NCBI GenBank assembly: GCA_024636105.1
Contig: JAGXHO010000007.1
Span: 1 to 5,421, forward strand
DNA length: 5,421 nucleotides
Source of the DNA: Trueperaceae bacterium
GTDB lineage: Bacteria; Deinococcota; Deinococci; Deinococcales; Trueperaceae
Reading direction: 5' to 3'
Shown here: one piece after another, positions 1-5,421 of the stretch
Layout of the letters: the number at the start of each line of letters is the position of its first letter
Numbering within the stretch: the first letter of the stretch is position 1
Translations under genes and position numbers: made by a program
Notes under the pieces: model-generated
Seen by the model: the letters and a program-made list of their open reading frames with translations, nothing else
Told to the model about the DNA's origin: nothing
Database searches by the model: none

Positions 1-135
1 GTCGAGGCAGAACGGGTGCTCGGGCAACGCCTCGAGGTACGGCCCCCTCGCTTCGAGCGCCCCTTTCGCGACGAGCGCCGACAGCGCCACCGCCACGAGC
101 ACCGCCGCGAGAAGCGCGCGCGCGATCCGCTTCAC
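1..135 (-). CDS. Partial gene: N-terminus of a secreted or membrane-anchored protein of unknown function
   Basis: This gene is read leftward and is cut by the window edge, so only about 45 residues are visible. The GTG start at 135-133 gives a protein beginning MKRIARALLAAVLVAVALSA. A short basic n-region (K2, R3, R6) is followed by a hydrophobic stretch at about residues 5-23 and then a hydrophilic, proline-containing region ending ...EHPFCLD. This has the form of a Sec signal peptide or a single N-terminal membrane anchor. No family can be named from so little sequence. The start was chosen because it puts the basic residues directly before the hydrophobic core. A second in-frame GTG at 159-157 would add eight residues (VRLGPGVP) and cannot be excluded. 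The frame stays open upstream to a stop near 276 but offers no ATG. No clear Shine-Dalgarno precedes either GTG. The start overlaps by four bases (GTGA) the stop of a 12-codon open frame described separately. Confidence 0.6.
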   Translation of the reverse strand, partial: MKRIARALLAAVLVAVALSALVAKGALEARGPYLEALPEHPFCLD

Positions 136-182
136 CGGGACACCCGGCCCGAGCCGCACCGAATCGACATGGACCCATTGTG
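132..182 (-). promoter_or_regulatory. Candidate -10 element plus 12-codon leader ORF upstream of the leftward signal-peptide gene
   Basis: Reading leftward, a -10-like hexamer CACAAT (182-177) is followed by exactly six bases and an ATG (170-168). That ATG opens a 12-codon frame, MSIRCGSGRVSR. Its TGA stop (134-132) overlaps the GTG start (135-133) of the next gene as GTGA. The spacing matches a leaderless start, and the four-base overlap is typical of translational coupling. Such a leader ORF could explain why the downstream GTG has no visible Shine-Dalgarno. The -10 match is only 4 of 6 to TATAAT, no convincing -35 is present, and a 12-codon frame is easily produced by chance. This is therefore a weak call. 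Confidence 0.2.
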
Positions 183-441
183 ACGCGTGCGGGCTCGAGG
201 CGCCCGAGGTCGGAGGATCGGTCGCGAAGCGTGCGCCCTCGGTCCATTCGGCGCACCGCAGAAGGCGGGAGAACGCTTGCTACGGGTCCGGATAGCACCC
301 TTTAGGTCTCGGGTTTGAGACGTGTAACGGTGTTGCAGTTCAGTCACGACCGAACCGCCGGTGCCGCGATCGCTCGCGCCCCCCTTCGTCGGCGCGCGGA
401 ACTCCACTCGACAGCGCCCGGCGGTACCATCGCGCTCGACC
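183..441. other. Divergent intergenic region with no recognisable gene
   Basis: This stretch separates the leftward signal-peptide gene from the rightward helicase gene and should hold promoters for both. I see no convincing protein gene and no tRNA-like fold. A patch at about 291-345 is less GC-rich than its surroundings and contains a small perfect inverted repeat, GTCTC (306-310) and GAGAC (317-321), with a six-base loop. TTGAGA (315-320) on the plus strand is one base from the sigma70 -35 consensus, but only a poor -10 (TTCAGT, 339-344) follows at an 18-base spacing. On the minus strand TTACAC is followed after 17 bases by TAAAGG (307 down to 302), also a poor match. A six-base inverted pair, GTGCGC (231-236) and GCGCAC (251-256), could form a weak hairpin. 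None of these is strong enough to be called on its own. Confidence 0.4.
425..430 (+). promoter_or_regulatory. Candidate -10 hexamer for the helicase gene (very short 5' leader)
   Basis: TACCAT fits the TAnnnT -10 pattern and lies 11 bases before the helicase ATG at 442. Transcription starting about seven bases downstream would leave a leader of only some five bases. This agrees with the absence of any Shine-Dalgarno in front of that ATG. No recognisable -35 hexamer lies 16-18 bases upstream. The call rests on position and a short motif. Confidence 0.25.
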
Positions 442-2505
442 ATGAGCGATGGCGTACCCAGCTCCCTGAACCCCGCGCAGCTCGAGGCGACGTCGCTCCT
501 CGACGGCGCCGTGCTCGTGGTGGCCGGGGCAGGCACCGGCAAGACGCGCGTCATCGAAGAGCGCACGGCGCGGCTGCTGGAGCGTGGGGTGCCGCCGGAG
601 CAGGTCCTGCTCATGACCTTCACCCGCAAGGCGGCGGCCGAGATGCTCGAGCGCGCCGCGGCGCGCCATCCGCTGGCCCGCCGCGTCGACGGCGGCACCT
701 TCCACCACGTCGCGTACCGGATCGTGGCGCGCCAGTTCCGGGCGCTTGGGCTGGCGCGACCGCCGACCGTGATCGATACCGACGACGCGGCCAACGCGGT
801 CGCGGCGGTGGTGCAGCGCTTGGGACTGCAGCGCGATCGCCGGAACCGGCTGCCGCGCAAGGGCGCGCTGCAAGCCGCCTTCAGCCGGGCCACCAACCTT
901 CGCGTTCCCCTGGCCGAGGTGGTGGGGCGCGACCTGCCGGACTTCGCGGACGAGGTGGAGACGCTCCGGAAGGTCCGCCGGGCATGGGCGGCGTACAAGC
1001 TCGAGCGCGGCTACGTGGACTACGACGACGTGCTCGTGATGGCGGCCAAGCTGCTCGAGATGCCCGACGTCCGCGCCCGGGTCGCCGCGGCGTGGAACTA
1101 CGTCCTGGTCGACGAGTACCAAGACGTCAACGCCTGGCAGGCGGACCTGGCGCTGCGGCTCGCGGAGCCGCACGGCAACCTGATGGTCGTCGGCGATCCC
1201 AAGCAGAGCATCTACGCCTTCCGCGGCGCCCGCTTCGACAAGATCGTCGGCTTCGCCGACGAGGTCGCCGGCGCACGTGTCGTGCACCTGACCGACAACT
1301 ACCGCAGCACCCAGGCGATCCTCGACGTCGCGAACGCGGTGATGGCGCAGATGACGGGCGCGCCGGGTCGCCCACTCCGAGCTGCGCTCCGCCCGCAGGG
1401 CGAGCGGCCCATCCTGCGGGTGGTCGAGGACGAACGCGCGGTCGCCGACCTGGTCGCCGACGCGCTCCAGGACCGCCTCGGGGACCCCGGTGCGCTCGGC
1501 GGGCACGCCGTGTTGGTCCGCAACGCGTACCAGAGCGTGCCCTTGCAGGGCGAGCTGTTGCGCCGCAAGATCCCGTTCGCCGTGTACGGCGGGTTGCGCT
1601 TCACCGAGGCGGCCCACGTCAAGGACGTGCTCGCGGCGCTGCGGGTGCTTCACAACGGGTTCGACGAGCTCGCTTGGCTGCGGCTGCTGCAGCTGCTCGA
1701 CGGGGTGGGGGAGACGACGGCGGCGCGCTGGTTCGCCGACTTCTCCGATCCGGACGCCCTCGCCGCCACAGGTGAGGACGAGCCGTTGGCGCGCGCCGGC
1801 AAGCGGGTCGAGCACGTGGCAGCGCCGAAGCTGCGCCCGGCGCTGAGCGGCCTCGTTGCTGCGCTCGCGCGCGCGGGCGACGCCGACTCCGTCGCCGCGG
1901 CCTACGACCAGGTGGTCGCTTGGTACCTCCCGGTGTTGGCCCGCAGATACCCGAACGAGCCCCACCGCCCGCAGGACCTGACCTTCTTCCGCATCGTCGC
2001 CGAGCGCTACGCGGACCTGACCTCGCTCCTCGCCGACCTGGCGCTGGATCCCGAGACCACGCGGCAGGCGGTCGCCGCCGGCGCGCCCGAGGCGACCGAA
2101 GGGCTGCGCCCGGTCACGATCTCGACGATCCACTCCGCCAAAGGGCTCGAGTGGGACGTCGTGACGCTCGTCGGCGTCGATGACCGGACGCTCCCGAGCC
2201 CATGGGCGGTGCGGCGCGCCGCCGACGACGCCGGCGCGGCCGACGGCCGCGGCGACGCCGAGCTCGAAGAGGAGAAGCGGCTGCTGTACGTCGCCGTGAC
2301 CCGCGCGCGCGAGCGGCTCGAGGTGGTGCACGCCCTGTTCGGGCGCCAAGGCTTGCAGCGTCTGTCGCGGTTCCTCGAGGAGCCCGGCGTGCAGGCCGCG
2401 TTCGAGGTCACGACGGCACCGCGCGCGACCTTCGCCGACGAGCGCGGGCCGCGCGTCGACCGGGGCGGGTTGCTCGCGGCGCTGGCAGGCGACGACGCGG
2501 AGTGA
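442..2505 (+). CDS. UvrD/PcrA-like superfamily 1A ATP-dependent DNA helicase, complete, 687 aa
   Basis: All landmarks of a UvrD/Rep/PcrA-type 3'-5' DNA helicase are present in order: Q motif LNPAQLEA (9-16), Walker A AGAGTGKT (28-35, K34), motif Ia MTFTRKAAAEM (58-68), motif Ib GTFHHVAYRI (85-94), Walker B VDEYQDVN (223-230), motif III VVGDPKQSIYAFRGA (249-263), motif IV TDNYRST (284-290), motif V TISTIHSAKGLEWD (559-572) and motif VI LLYVAVTRARERL (614-626). The family hydrolyses ATP to translocate on single-stranded DNA, acting in repair, restart of replication or removal of bound proteins. A stretch in the second half, GVGETTAARW (421-430), resembles the short DNA-contacting segment of PcrA (GIGPKT type). 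The protein is shorter than typical PcrA and ends soon after domain 2A, without the C-terminal extension that carries the Tudor-like fold in PcrA. It could thus be a divergent UvrD paralogue, not the main housekeeping copy. The ATG at 442 leaves nine residues before the Q motif, as usual for the family. An in-frame GTG at 361 would add 27 low-complexity residues and is less likely. No Shine-Dalgarno is visible. The gene converges on the amidase gene 73 bases downstream. Confidence 0.95.
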   Translation: MSDGVPSSLNPAQLEATSLLDGAVLVVAGAGTGKTRVIEERTARLLERGVPPEQVLLMTFTRKAAAEMLERAAARHPLARRVDGGTFHHVAYRIVARQFRALGLARPPTVIDTDDAANAVAAVVQRLGLQRDRRNRLPRKGALQAAFSRATNLRVPLAEVVGRDLPDFADEVETLRKVRRAWAAYKLERGYVDYDDVLVMAAKLLEMPDVRARVAAAWNYVLVDEYQDVNAWQADLALRLAEPHGNLMVVGDPKQSIYAFRGARFDKIVGFADEVAGARVVHLTDNYRSTQAILDVANAVMAQMTGAPGRPLRAALRPQGERPILRVVEDERAVADLVADALQDRLGDPGALGGHAVLVRNAYQSVPLQGELLRRKIPFAVYGGLRFTEAAHVKDVLAALRVLHNGFDELAWLRLLQLLDGVGETTAARWFADFSDPDALAATGEDEPLARAGKRVEHVAAPKLRPALSGLVAALARAGDADSVAAAYDQVVAWYLPVLARRYPNEPHRPQDLTFFRIVAERYADLTSLLADLALDPETTRQAVAAGAPEATEGLRPVTISTIHSAKGLEWDVVTLVGVDDRTLPSPWAVRRAADDAGAADGRGDAELEEEKRLLYVAVTRARERLEVVHALFGRQGLQRLSRFLEEPGVQAAFEVTTAPRATFADERGPRVDRGGLLAALAGDDAE

Positions 2506-2517
2506 AGGAGGCACACG

Positions 2518-2560
2518 AGCGCACGAGCGCACGACCAGAACGCTCGTGAGCTCGTGCGCT
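2518..2560. terminator. Bidirectional hairpin terminator between convergent genes
   Basis: The left arm AGCGCACGAGCGCACGA (2518-2534) and the right arm TCGTGAGCTCGTGCGCT (2544-2560) pair over 17 positions, with one G-A mismatch (2529/2549) and a nine-base loop (2535-2543). The hairpin lies 12 bases after the helicase stop and 18 bases beyond the stop of the leftward amidase gene, so it can serve both. It has no T-tract on either side, so it is not a classical intrinsic terminator. GC-rich stems without a U-run are commonly proposed as terminators in high-GC actinobacteria. The left arm is built from a short direct repeat (CACGAGCG twice, then CACGACC). Confidence 0.75.
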
Positions 2561-2578
2561 AGGGTCGCGGTGCTGCGT

Positions 2579-3526
2579 TCAGCGCCGGACGATCCCGTGC
2601 GGAAGCCACGCGCCCACCACCCAGTTCGGTGCGTCCACCACCTCGTGCACCCGCAGGTCCGCGGCCACGCTGCACAGCGCGTACGCCTCGACCGCGTCCA
2701 TGCTCGTGGTGGCGGCGAGGTGGTCGATCAGCGCCGCGACCGCGTCGCGCGCGGCCGCCATGAGGTCGGGACCCACGCCGGTCGTCACGAACGAACCCGC
2801 GGTCGCCCGGTCGCCCGGCGCCGCGCCGAACGTCTCGAACGCCGGGAAGCGCAGCTTCAGGTCGCGCCGCACCCGGAAGCGCAGCGCCACGCGCATGCGC
2901 GACTCGATCGCCGTGCCGCAGACCTCGCCGTCGCCCTGGGCGGCGTGGGTGTCGCCGACCGAGAACCGGGCGCCTTCGACACCGACCGGAAGGTAGAGCT
3001 TGGTGCCCGCCGTCAGGTGCTTGGTGTCCAGGTTCCCACCCCAGGCGTGCGGTGGCAGCGTTGCGTGCGGGCCTGGCGTGGGCGGTGCCAGACCGATCGT
3101 GCCGGGGAAGGGGGCGAGGGGCACGTCGATGCCGTCGGCGAAGGGGGCCGAGGGCGCGCCGGGGGTCAGGTCCCAGTGCTTGAGCCACGGGTCGGGGAAC
3201 TGGTCGGCCAGCAGGCCGAACCCCGGGATGGTGGCGGTCCATCCCCACCGGGTCATGCCGAGCTCGAGCACCTCGACCTCGAGCACGTCCCCCGGACGTG
3301 CACCGAGCACGTGGACGGGGCCGCTGACCGGGTTGACGCGGGCGAAATCGATCGCCGCGAGGTCTGCGGCGGTCGAACTCGGGCCGAGCTGGCCGCCCGA
3401 GGCGTCGGTGGTGTCGAACTCGACGGACGCCCCGTCTTCGACGGTCAGCGCCGGTGCCAGGTCGCGGTCCCACGCGTGGTGGTGTTGGTGTTCGTGGATC
3501 GTGTGCTGGCAACGTCCCAGGGCCAT
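2579..3526 (-). CDS. Acetamidase/formamidase family amidohydrolase, complete, 315 aa
   Basis: This protein matches the FmdA/AmdA family (acetamidase/formamidase), which hydrolyses short aliphatic amides such as formamide or acetamide to the acid and ammonia, usually in the cytoplasm. Family hallmarks are visible: an N-terminal HHHAWDRDLAPALTVEDG stretch (15-32), DFARVNPVSGPV (60-71), GARPGDVLEV (75-84), PPHAWGGNLDTKHL (158-171), and the core segment LYLPVGVEGARFSVGDTHAA (177-196) followed by QGDGEVCGTAIE (197-208). The histidine- and aspartate-rich HAW...D and GDTHAAQGDGE segments are the likely active-site or metal-site region by family analogy. Length is near 300 residues, as for the short branch of the family; methylotroph FmdA is about 400. 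The N-terminus carries six histidines in ten residues (HTIHEHQHHH, 8-17). The start ATG (3526-3524) is preceded by GGAAGG (3539-3534) at a seven-base spacing. Ninety-seven bases separate it from the upstream aminotransferase-like gene on the same strand, so co-transcription is plausible. Substrate cannot be assigned from sequence. Confidence 0.9.
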   Translation of the reverse strand: MALGRCQHTIHEHQHHHAWDRDLAPALTVEDGASVEFDTTDASGGQLGPSSTAADLAAIDFARVNPVSGPVHVLGARPGDVLEVEVLELGMTRWGWTATIPGFGLLADQFPDPWLKHWDLTPGAPSAPFADGIDVPLAPFPGTIGLAPPTPGPHATLPPHAWGGNLDTKHLTAGTKLYLPVGVEGARFSVGDTHAAQGDGEVCGTAIESRMRVALRFRVRRDLKLRFPAFETFGAAPGDRATAGSFVTTGVGPDLMAAARDAVAALIDHLAATTSMDAVEAYALCSVAADLRVHEVVDAPNWVVGAWLPHGIVRR

Positions 3527-3623
3527 AGACGCACCTTCCGGGCGGAGGCGGACGGCCGCACCGCGATGTGGGGTCCCGGCATCATGCCACGGGGTGCGGT
3601 GGCGGGTCGCCGCTGCGCCGCGG
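3527..3623 (-). promoter_or_regulatory. Gap between the two leftward genes, with the amidase ribosome binding site
   Basis: The Shine-Dalgarno GGAAGG (3539-3534) serves the amidase start. Farther upstream a short perfect inverted repeat GGCAT-C-ATGCC (3578-3588) contains CATGAT on the minus strand (3586-3581), a 4-of-6 match to the -10 consensus with no good -35. A weak stem CCGCTG/CAGCGG (3610-3615 with 3625-3630) spans the stop codon of the upstream gene. The amidase may therefore be read from the upstream promoter, from an internal weak promoter, or both. The sequence does not decide this. Confidence 0.35.
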
Positions 3624-5069
3624 TCAGCGGGGGTCGGTCGCGAAGGTCCTGATCAGCTCGACGAGCGCGAACGCGTCGTCGAAGGTGCTGGCCCAGCCGT
3701 ACGAAACGCGTACGGCGCCCGAGCCCTTGCCGGTCAGGCAACTGCGGAAGGCGTCGATCGTCATCCGGTCGTGGGTCGCGAAGCAGCCCGCGAGCTCTTC
3801 GCCCGAGATCCCGAGAGCGGCCTCGCCCGCGCCCGGGTTGCAGAAGCAGCCGGTCCGCAACGAGATCCGGCCGGCGTTCGCGCGTCGTTCGACCTCGCGG
3901 TGGTCGACCAACTCGCCGCGTGCGTCGTGGACGTTGAACGCCACGGCGCTCCCGCGCCCGTCGCAGCCCGACGGGCCGTAGACGTGCACGACGGGTCGGC
4001 CGTTGGCATGGCGCAGGGCGAGCAGCTCCTCGAGGGTCCAGGCGGTCAAAGCCATCGCGCGTGCGTCGATCGCTGCCTGACGCCCGTTGCCCAGGCGCGC
4101 GAGGCCGTCCTCGATCGCTGCGAGCGCCAGGAAGTTCAGCGTGCCGTCCTCGAAGGCCTCCGCCCCCTCGTGCAGGTCGTGGCGCGGCTGCGACACCGCC
4201 GCGTAGGCGATCGTGCCGCCGGCGAACCATGGGCGGCGCAGCGCTGCGAGCGCTTCGCGGCGCGCGACGAGCGCGCCGACACCGGTGGGGAACCCGAACA
4301 TCTTGTAGAACGAGAGCGACACGAAGTCCGGCCGCACCGTCCCGAGGTCGAGGCGATGCGTCGGCGCGTACGCCGCCGCGTCGAGCAGCACCGACCAGCC
4401 ACGCGCTTGGGCGCGCTCGACCCACGCGAGCGGATGCAGAACGCCCGAGAAGTTCGATTGCGCCGGGTAGGCGAAGAGCTTCGGCGCGTCGCCCCGCGGG
4501 GCGTTCAGGGCCCGCGTCAGGCCATCGTCGTCGATGCGCAGCTCGGGCGGCCGCACCGGCGCGTAGACGACTTCGGCACCCCGGGCTCGCGCGTATTCAC
4601 GGATGCCATTGACCGAGTTGTGGTTGTCGTACGTGAGCAGGTACGTGCCGCCCGGAGCGAAAGGGAACGACTCGGCGACGAGCTTAAGGGCGCCGCTGGC
4701 GTTCGGGGTGAAGACGACGAGGTAGGCGTCCGGGTCCGCGCGCACATGCGCCAACACCGCACGGCGTGCCGACTCGACCAGGTCGGTCGCCGCCTGCGAC
4801 GTCGGGTTCGTGGAGTGGGGGTTCCCGAAGATGCCACCGATCAGTCGCTCGGCGTGGGCGCGGACGAGCGACTCGGGGTATAGGCCCGCGCCGGTGTAAT
4901 CGAGGTAGACGTCGCCGTGGCGCTCGAGCCGGGCGAAGTCGTCGCGTCGGTCGGCGTCGAGAACGGCCGACACGTAGGTCGGCCAGCGCCGGACGAACTC
5001 GGCGAAGGCACGGTCGTCGGTGCACCGGTCTTGGCCACGCCGGTTTTGGCCACTCGGGCTGGTGGTCAT
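3624..5069 (-). CDS. Class V PLP-dependent enzyme resembling the desulfurase domain of molybdenum cofactor sulfurase, complete, 481 aa
   Basis: Fold and motifs are those of class V aminotransferases/cysteine desulfurases, and the closest recognisable relatives are the N-terminal domains of MOCOS (animals) and ABA3 (plants). Key segments: VYLDYTGAGLYPESLV (54-69), FGNPHSTNPTSQA (81-93), FTPNASGALKLVAESFPF (120-137), YPAQSNFSGV (201-210), LLDAAAYAPTH (228-238, with D230 expected to contact the PLP ring nitrogen), SFYKMFGFPTGVGAL (253-267, K256 expected to bind PLP), FEDGT (306-310), RTGCFCNPG (405-413) and VRVSYGWASTFDD (453-465). In the eukaryotic enzymes this domain takes sulfur from L-cysteine as a persulfide; by motif position C410 aligns with that persulfide cysteine. 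A further cysteine usual two to three residues after NPG is Gly415 here. There is no C-terminal MOSC domain, so if it sulfurates a cofactor it would need a partner. The ATG at 5069-5067 is chosen because GGAGGG (5079-5074) precedes it by four bases. The frame is open upstream to 5216, but that would overlap the divergent gene and adds only arginine/alanine-rich residues. Reaction and substrate are unproven; other class V reactions remain possible. Confidence 0.9.
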   Translation of the reverse strand: MTTSPSGQNRRGQDRCTDDRAFAEFVRRWPTYVSAVLDADRRDDFARLERHGDVYLDYTGAGLYPESLVRAHAERLIGGIFGNPHSTNPTSQAATDLVESARRAVLAHVRADPDAYLVVFTPNASGALKLVAESFPFAPGGTYLLTYDNHNSVNGIREYARARGAEVVYAPVRPPELRIDDDGLTRALNAPRGDAPKLFAYPAQSNFSGVLHPLAWVERAQARGWSVLLDAAAYAPTHRLDLGTVRPDFVSLSFYKMFGFPTGVGALVARREALAALRRPWFAGGTIAYAAVSQPRHDLHEGAEAFEDGTLNFLALAAIEDGLARLGNGRQAAIDARAMALTAWTLEELLALRHANGRPVVHVYGPSGCDGRGSAVAFNVHDARGELVDHREVERRANAGRISLRTGCFCNPGAGEAALGISGEELAGCFATHDRMTIDAFRSCLTGKGSGAVRVSYGWASTFDDAFALVELIRTFATDPR

Positions 5070-5073
5070 CGAA

Positions 5074-5111
5074 CCCTCCAGGTCGTGGCCGGATCGTACC
5101 GCTCTCAGCGG
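5074..5111 (-). promoter_or_regulatory. Promoter and ribosome binding site region of the MOCOS-like gene, with an adjacent palindrome
   Basis: Reading leftward, a perfect inverted repeat CCGCT-CTC-AGCGG (5099-5111) directly abuts the -10-like hexamer TACGAT (5098-5093). A transcript starting about seven bases further would have a leader of roughly 17 bases containing GGAGGG (5079-5074), four bases before the ATG at 5069. The ribosome binding site is convincing. The -10 is plausible, but no -35 hexamer is visible at 16-18 bases. The palindrome sits where a repressor would block the promoter, but it is short and could be chance in DNA this GC-rich. Confidence 0.4.
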
Positions 5112-5152
5112 CATCGCGGGCCCGGTCGCAGACGCGCTTGGGCGCGCGGCTC

Positions 5153-5158
5153 TACGCT
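5153..5158 (+). promoter_or_regulatory. Candidate -10 hexamer for a leaderless transcript of the membrane-protein gene
   Basis: TACGCT fits TAnnnT and ends six bases before the ATG at 5165. Transcription would then begin at or next to the A of the start codon. No Shine-Dalgarno precedes this ATG (the intervening bases are CGGGGC). No good -35 is present, which is common for actinobacterial TAnnnT promoters. Confidence 0.4.
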
Positions 5159-5164
5159 CGGGGC

Positions 5165-5421
5165 ATGACGTCCACGCTCGGCGAACCGACCCCCTCGCTA
5201 CCCTACGCCCGCGCACGGCTGTACCTGGGGGCGTCCGCCGTCGGGACCCTCACCGTGCTGGCCGCCCTGGCGCTCCTCGTCGGCCTGCCGGAACGCTGGT
5301 GGCCCAGCGAGGCCGGCGCGTTCGCGCGCGACGCGCTCGCGTGGGCGATCGCCGTCGCGCTGCACGCCGCGGTGCTCGCCCCGTTCGACCTCTTCGCCGG
5401 CTCGCTCGTCCCGCGCGCGTA
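5165..5421 (+). CDS. Partial gene: N-terminal 85 residues of a multi-pass membrane protein
   Basis: The gene runs off the right edge after 85 complete codons. A polar N-terminus (MTSTLGEPTPSLPYARARLY) is followed by a hydrophobic segment at about residues 19-41 (GASAVGTLTVLAALALLVG), a short polar loop containing ERWWPSEAG, and a second hydrophobic segment at about 57-75 (LAWAIAVALHAAVLAPFDL). The visible part ends FDLFAGSLVPRA. This is an integral membrane protein with at least two spans in the visible part. I cannot name its family from this fragment. The ATG at 5165 is the natural start: it lies just after a -10-like hexamer. The gene is divergent from the MOCOS-like gene, with 95 bases between the two starts. 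Confidence 0.7.
   Translation, partial: MTSTLGEPTPSLPYARARLYLGASAVGTLTVLAALALLVGLPERWWPSEAGAFARDALAWAIAVALHAAVLAPFDLFAGSLVPRA

Noticed and set aside
306..345. GTTTGAGAC-like segment that superficially recalls a CRISPR repeat
   Set aside because: Only one copy exists in the window, with no spacer-repeat periodicity and no cas genes.
361..441. Upstream GTG start for the helicase, adding 27 residues
   Set aside because: The added residues are low complexity, and the ATG at 442 gives the usual short lead to the Q motif.
132..998. A 288-codon minus-strand open frame covering the divergent region and the start of the helicase
   Set aside because: Most of it is antisense to helicase motifs and its composition is S/R/A-rich. 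Only its last 12 codons are kept, as a weak leader-ORF idea.
340..2532. A 730-codon open frame antisense to the helicase
   Set aside because: It mirrors the helicase codon structure in very GC-rich DNA, where stop codons are rare in antisense frames. The product is rich in R, H, Q and V without recognisable motifs, while the sense frame has every helicase motif.
3000..4883. A 627-codon plus-strand open frame across the amidase and MOCOS-like genes
   Set aside because: It spans two well-supported minus-strand genes and their gap, has low-complexity R/A/G-rich sequence and no known motif.
5026..5055. TTGGCCAC present twice about 16 bases apart near the start of the MOCOS-like gene
   Set aside because: It lies inside the coding sequence (GQNRRGQDR) and is too short and isolated to be a functional repeat.
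5070..5216. Extended N-terminus for the MOCOS-like protein starting at 5216
   Set aside because: It would overlap the start of the divergent membrane-protein gene, adds R/A-rich residues, and bypasses the strong GGAGGG before the ATG at 5069.

Overview
This is a very GC-rich window with almost no non-coding slack. It holds three complete genes and the 5' ends of two more. The base composition, strong G/C preference at third codon positions, a start codon sitting six bases after a TAnnnT -10-like hexamer, and a GC-rich intergenic hairpin without a T-tract together suggest a high-GC actinobacterium (Actinomycetota). That assignment is an inference from style, not from a diagnostic gene. I see no rRNA, tRNA, mobile element or CRISPR array.

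Layout. From base 1 a truncated gene runs leftward on the minus strand (1-135); only its signal-peptide or membrane-anchor N-terminus is inside the window. A roughly 300-base divergent region (about 136-441) follows. A complete UvrD/PcrA-like superfamily 1A DNA helicase then lies on the plus strand (442-2505). It meets two leftward genes tail to tail, and the short convergent gap holds a strong 17-bp inverted repeat (2518-2560) that probably terminates transcription from both sides. The leftward pair, in order of transcription, is a class V PLP-dependent enzyme closely resembling the N-terminal desulfurase domain of eukaryotic molybdenum cofactor sulfurase (5069 to 3624), followed 97 bases later by an acetamidase/formamidase family protein (3526 to 2579). 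At the right edge a divergent plus-strand gene (5165 to beyond 5421) encodes the start of a multi-pass membrane protein.

How they work together. The helicase looks like a stand-alone DNA repair or replication-maintenance gene. The aminotransferase-like gene and the amidase gene share a strand and may be co-transcribed. A tentative functional link is that formamide hydrolysis yields formate plus ammonia, and formate oxidation usually needs a molybdenum or tungsten enzyme whose cofactor must be sulfurated; this is inference only. The 95-bp divergent region between the aminotransferase gene and the membrane-protein gene probably carries both promoters.

Overall this is mostly ordinary chromosomal sequence. 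I do not see a convincing new defence or mobile system. The items most worth a second look are the MOCOS-like enzyme lacking a MOSC domain next to the amidase, the convergent hairpin, and the candidate leaderless or uORF-type starts.
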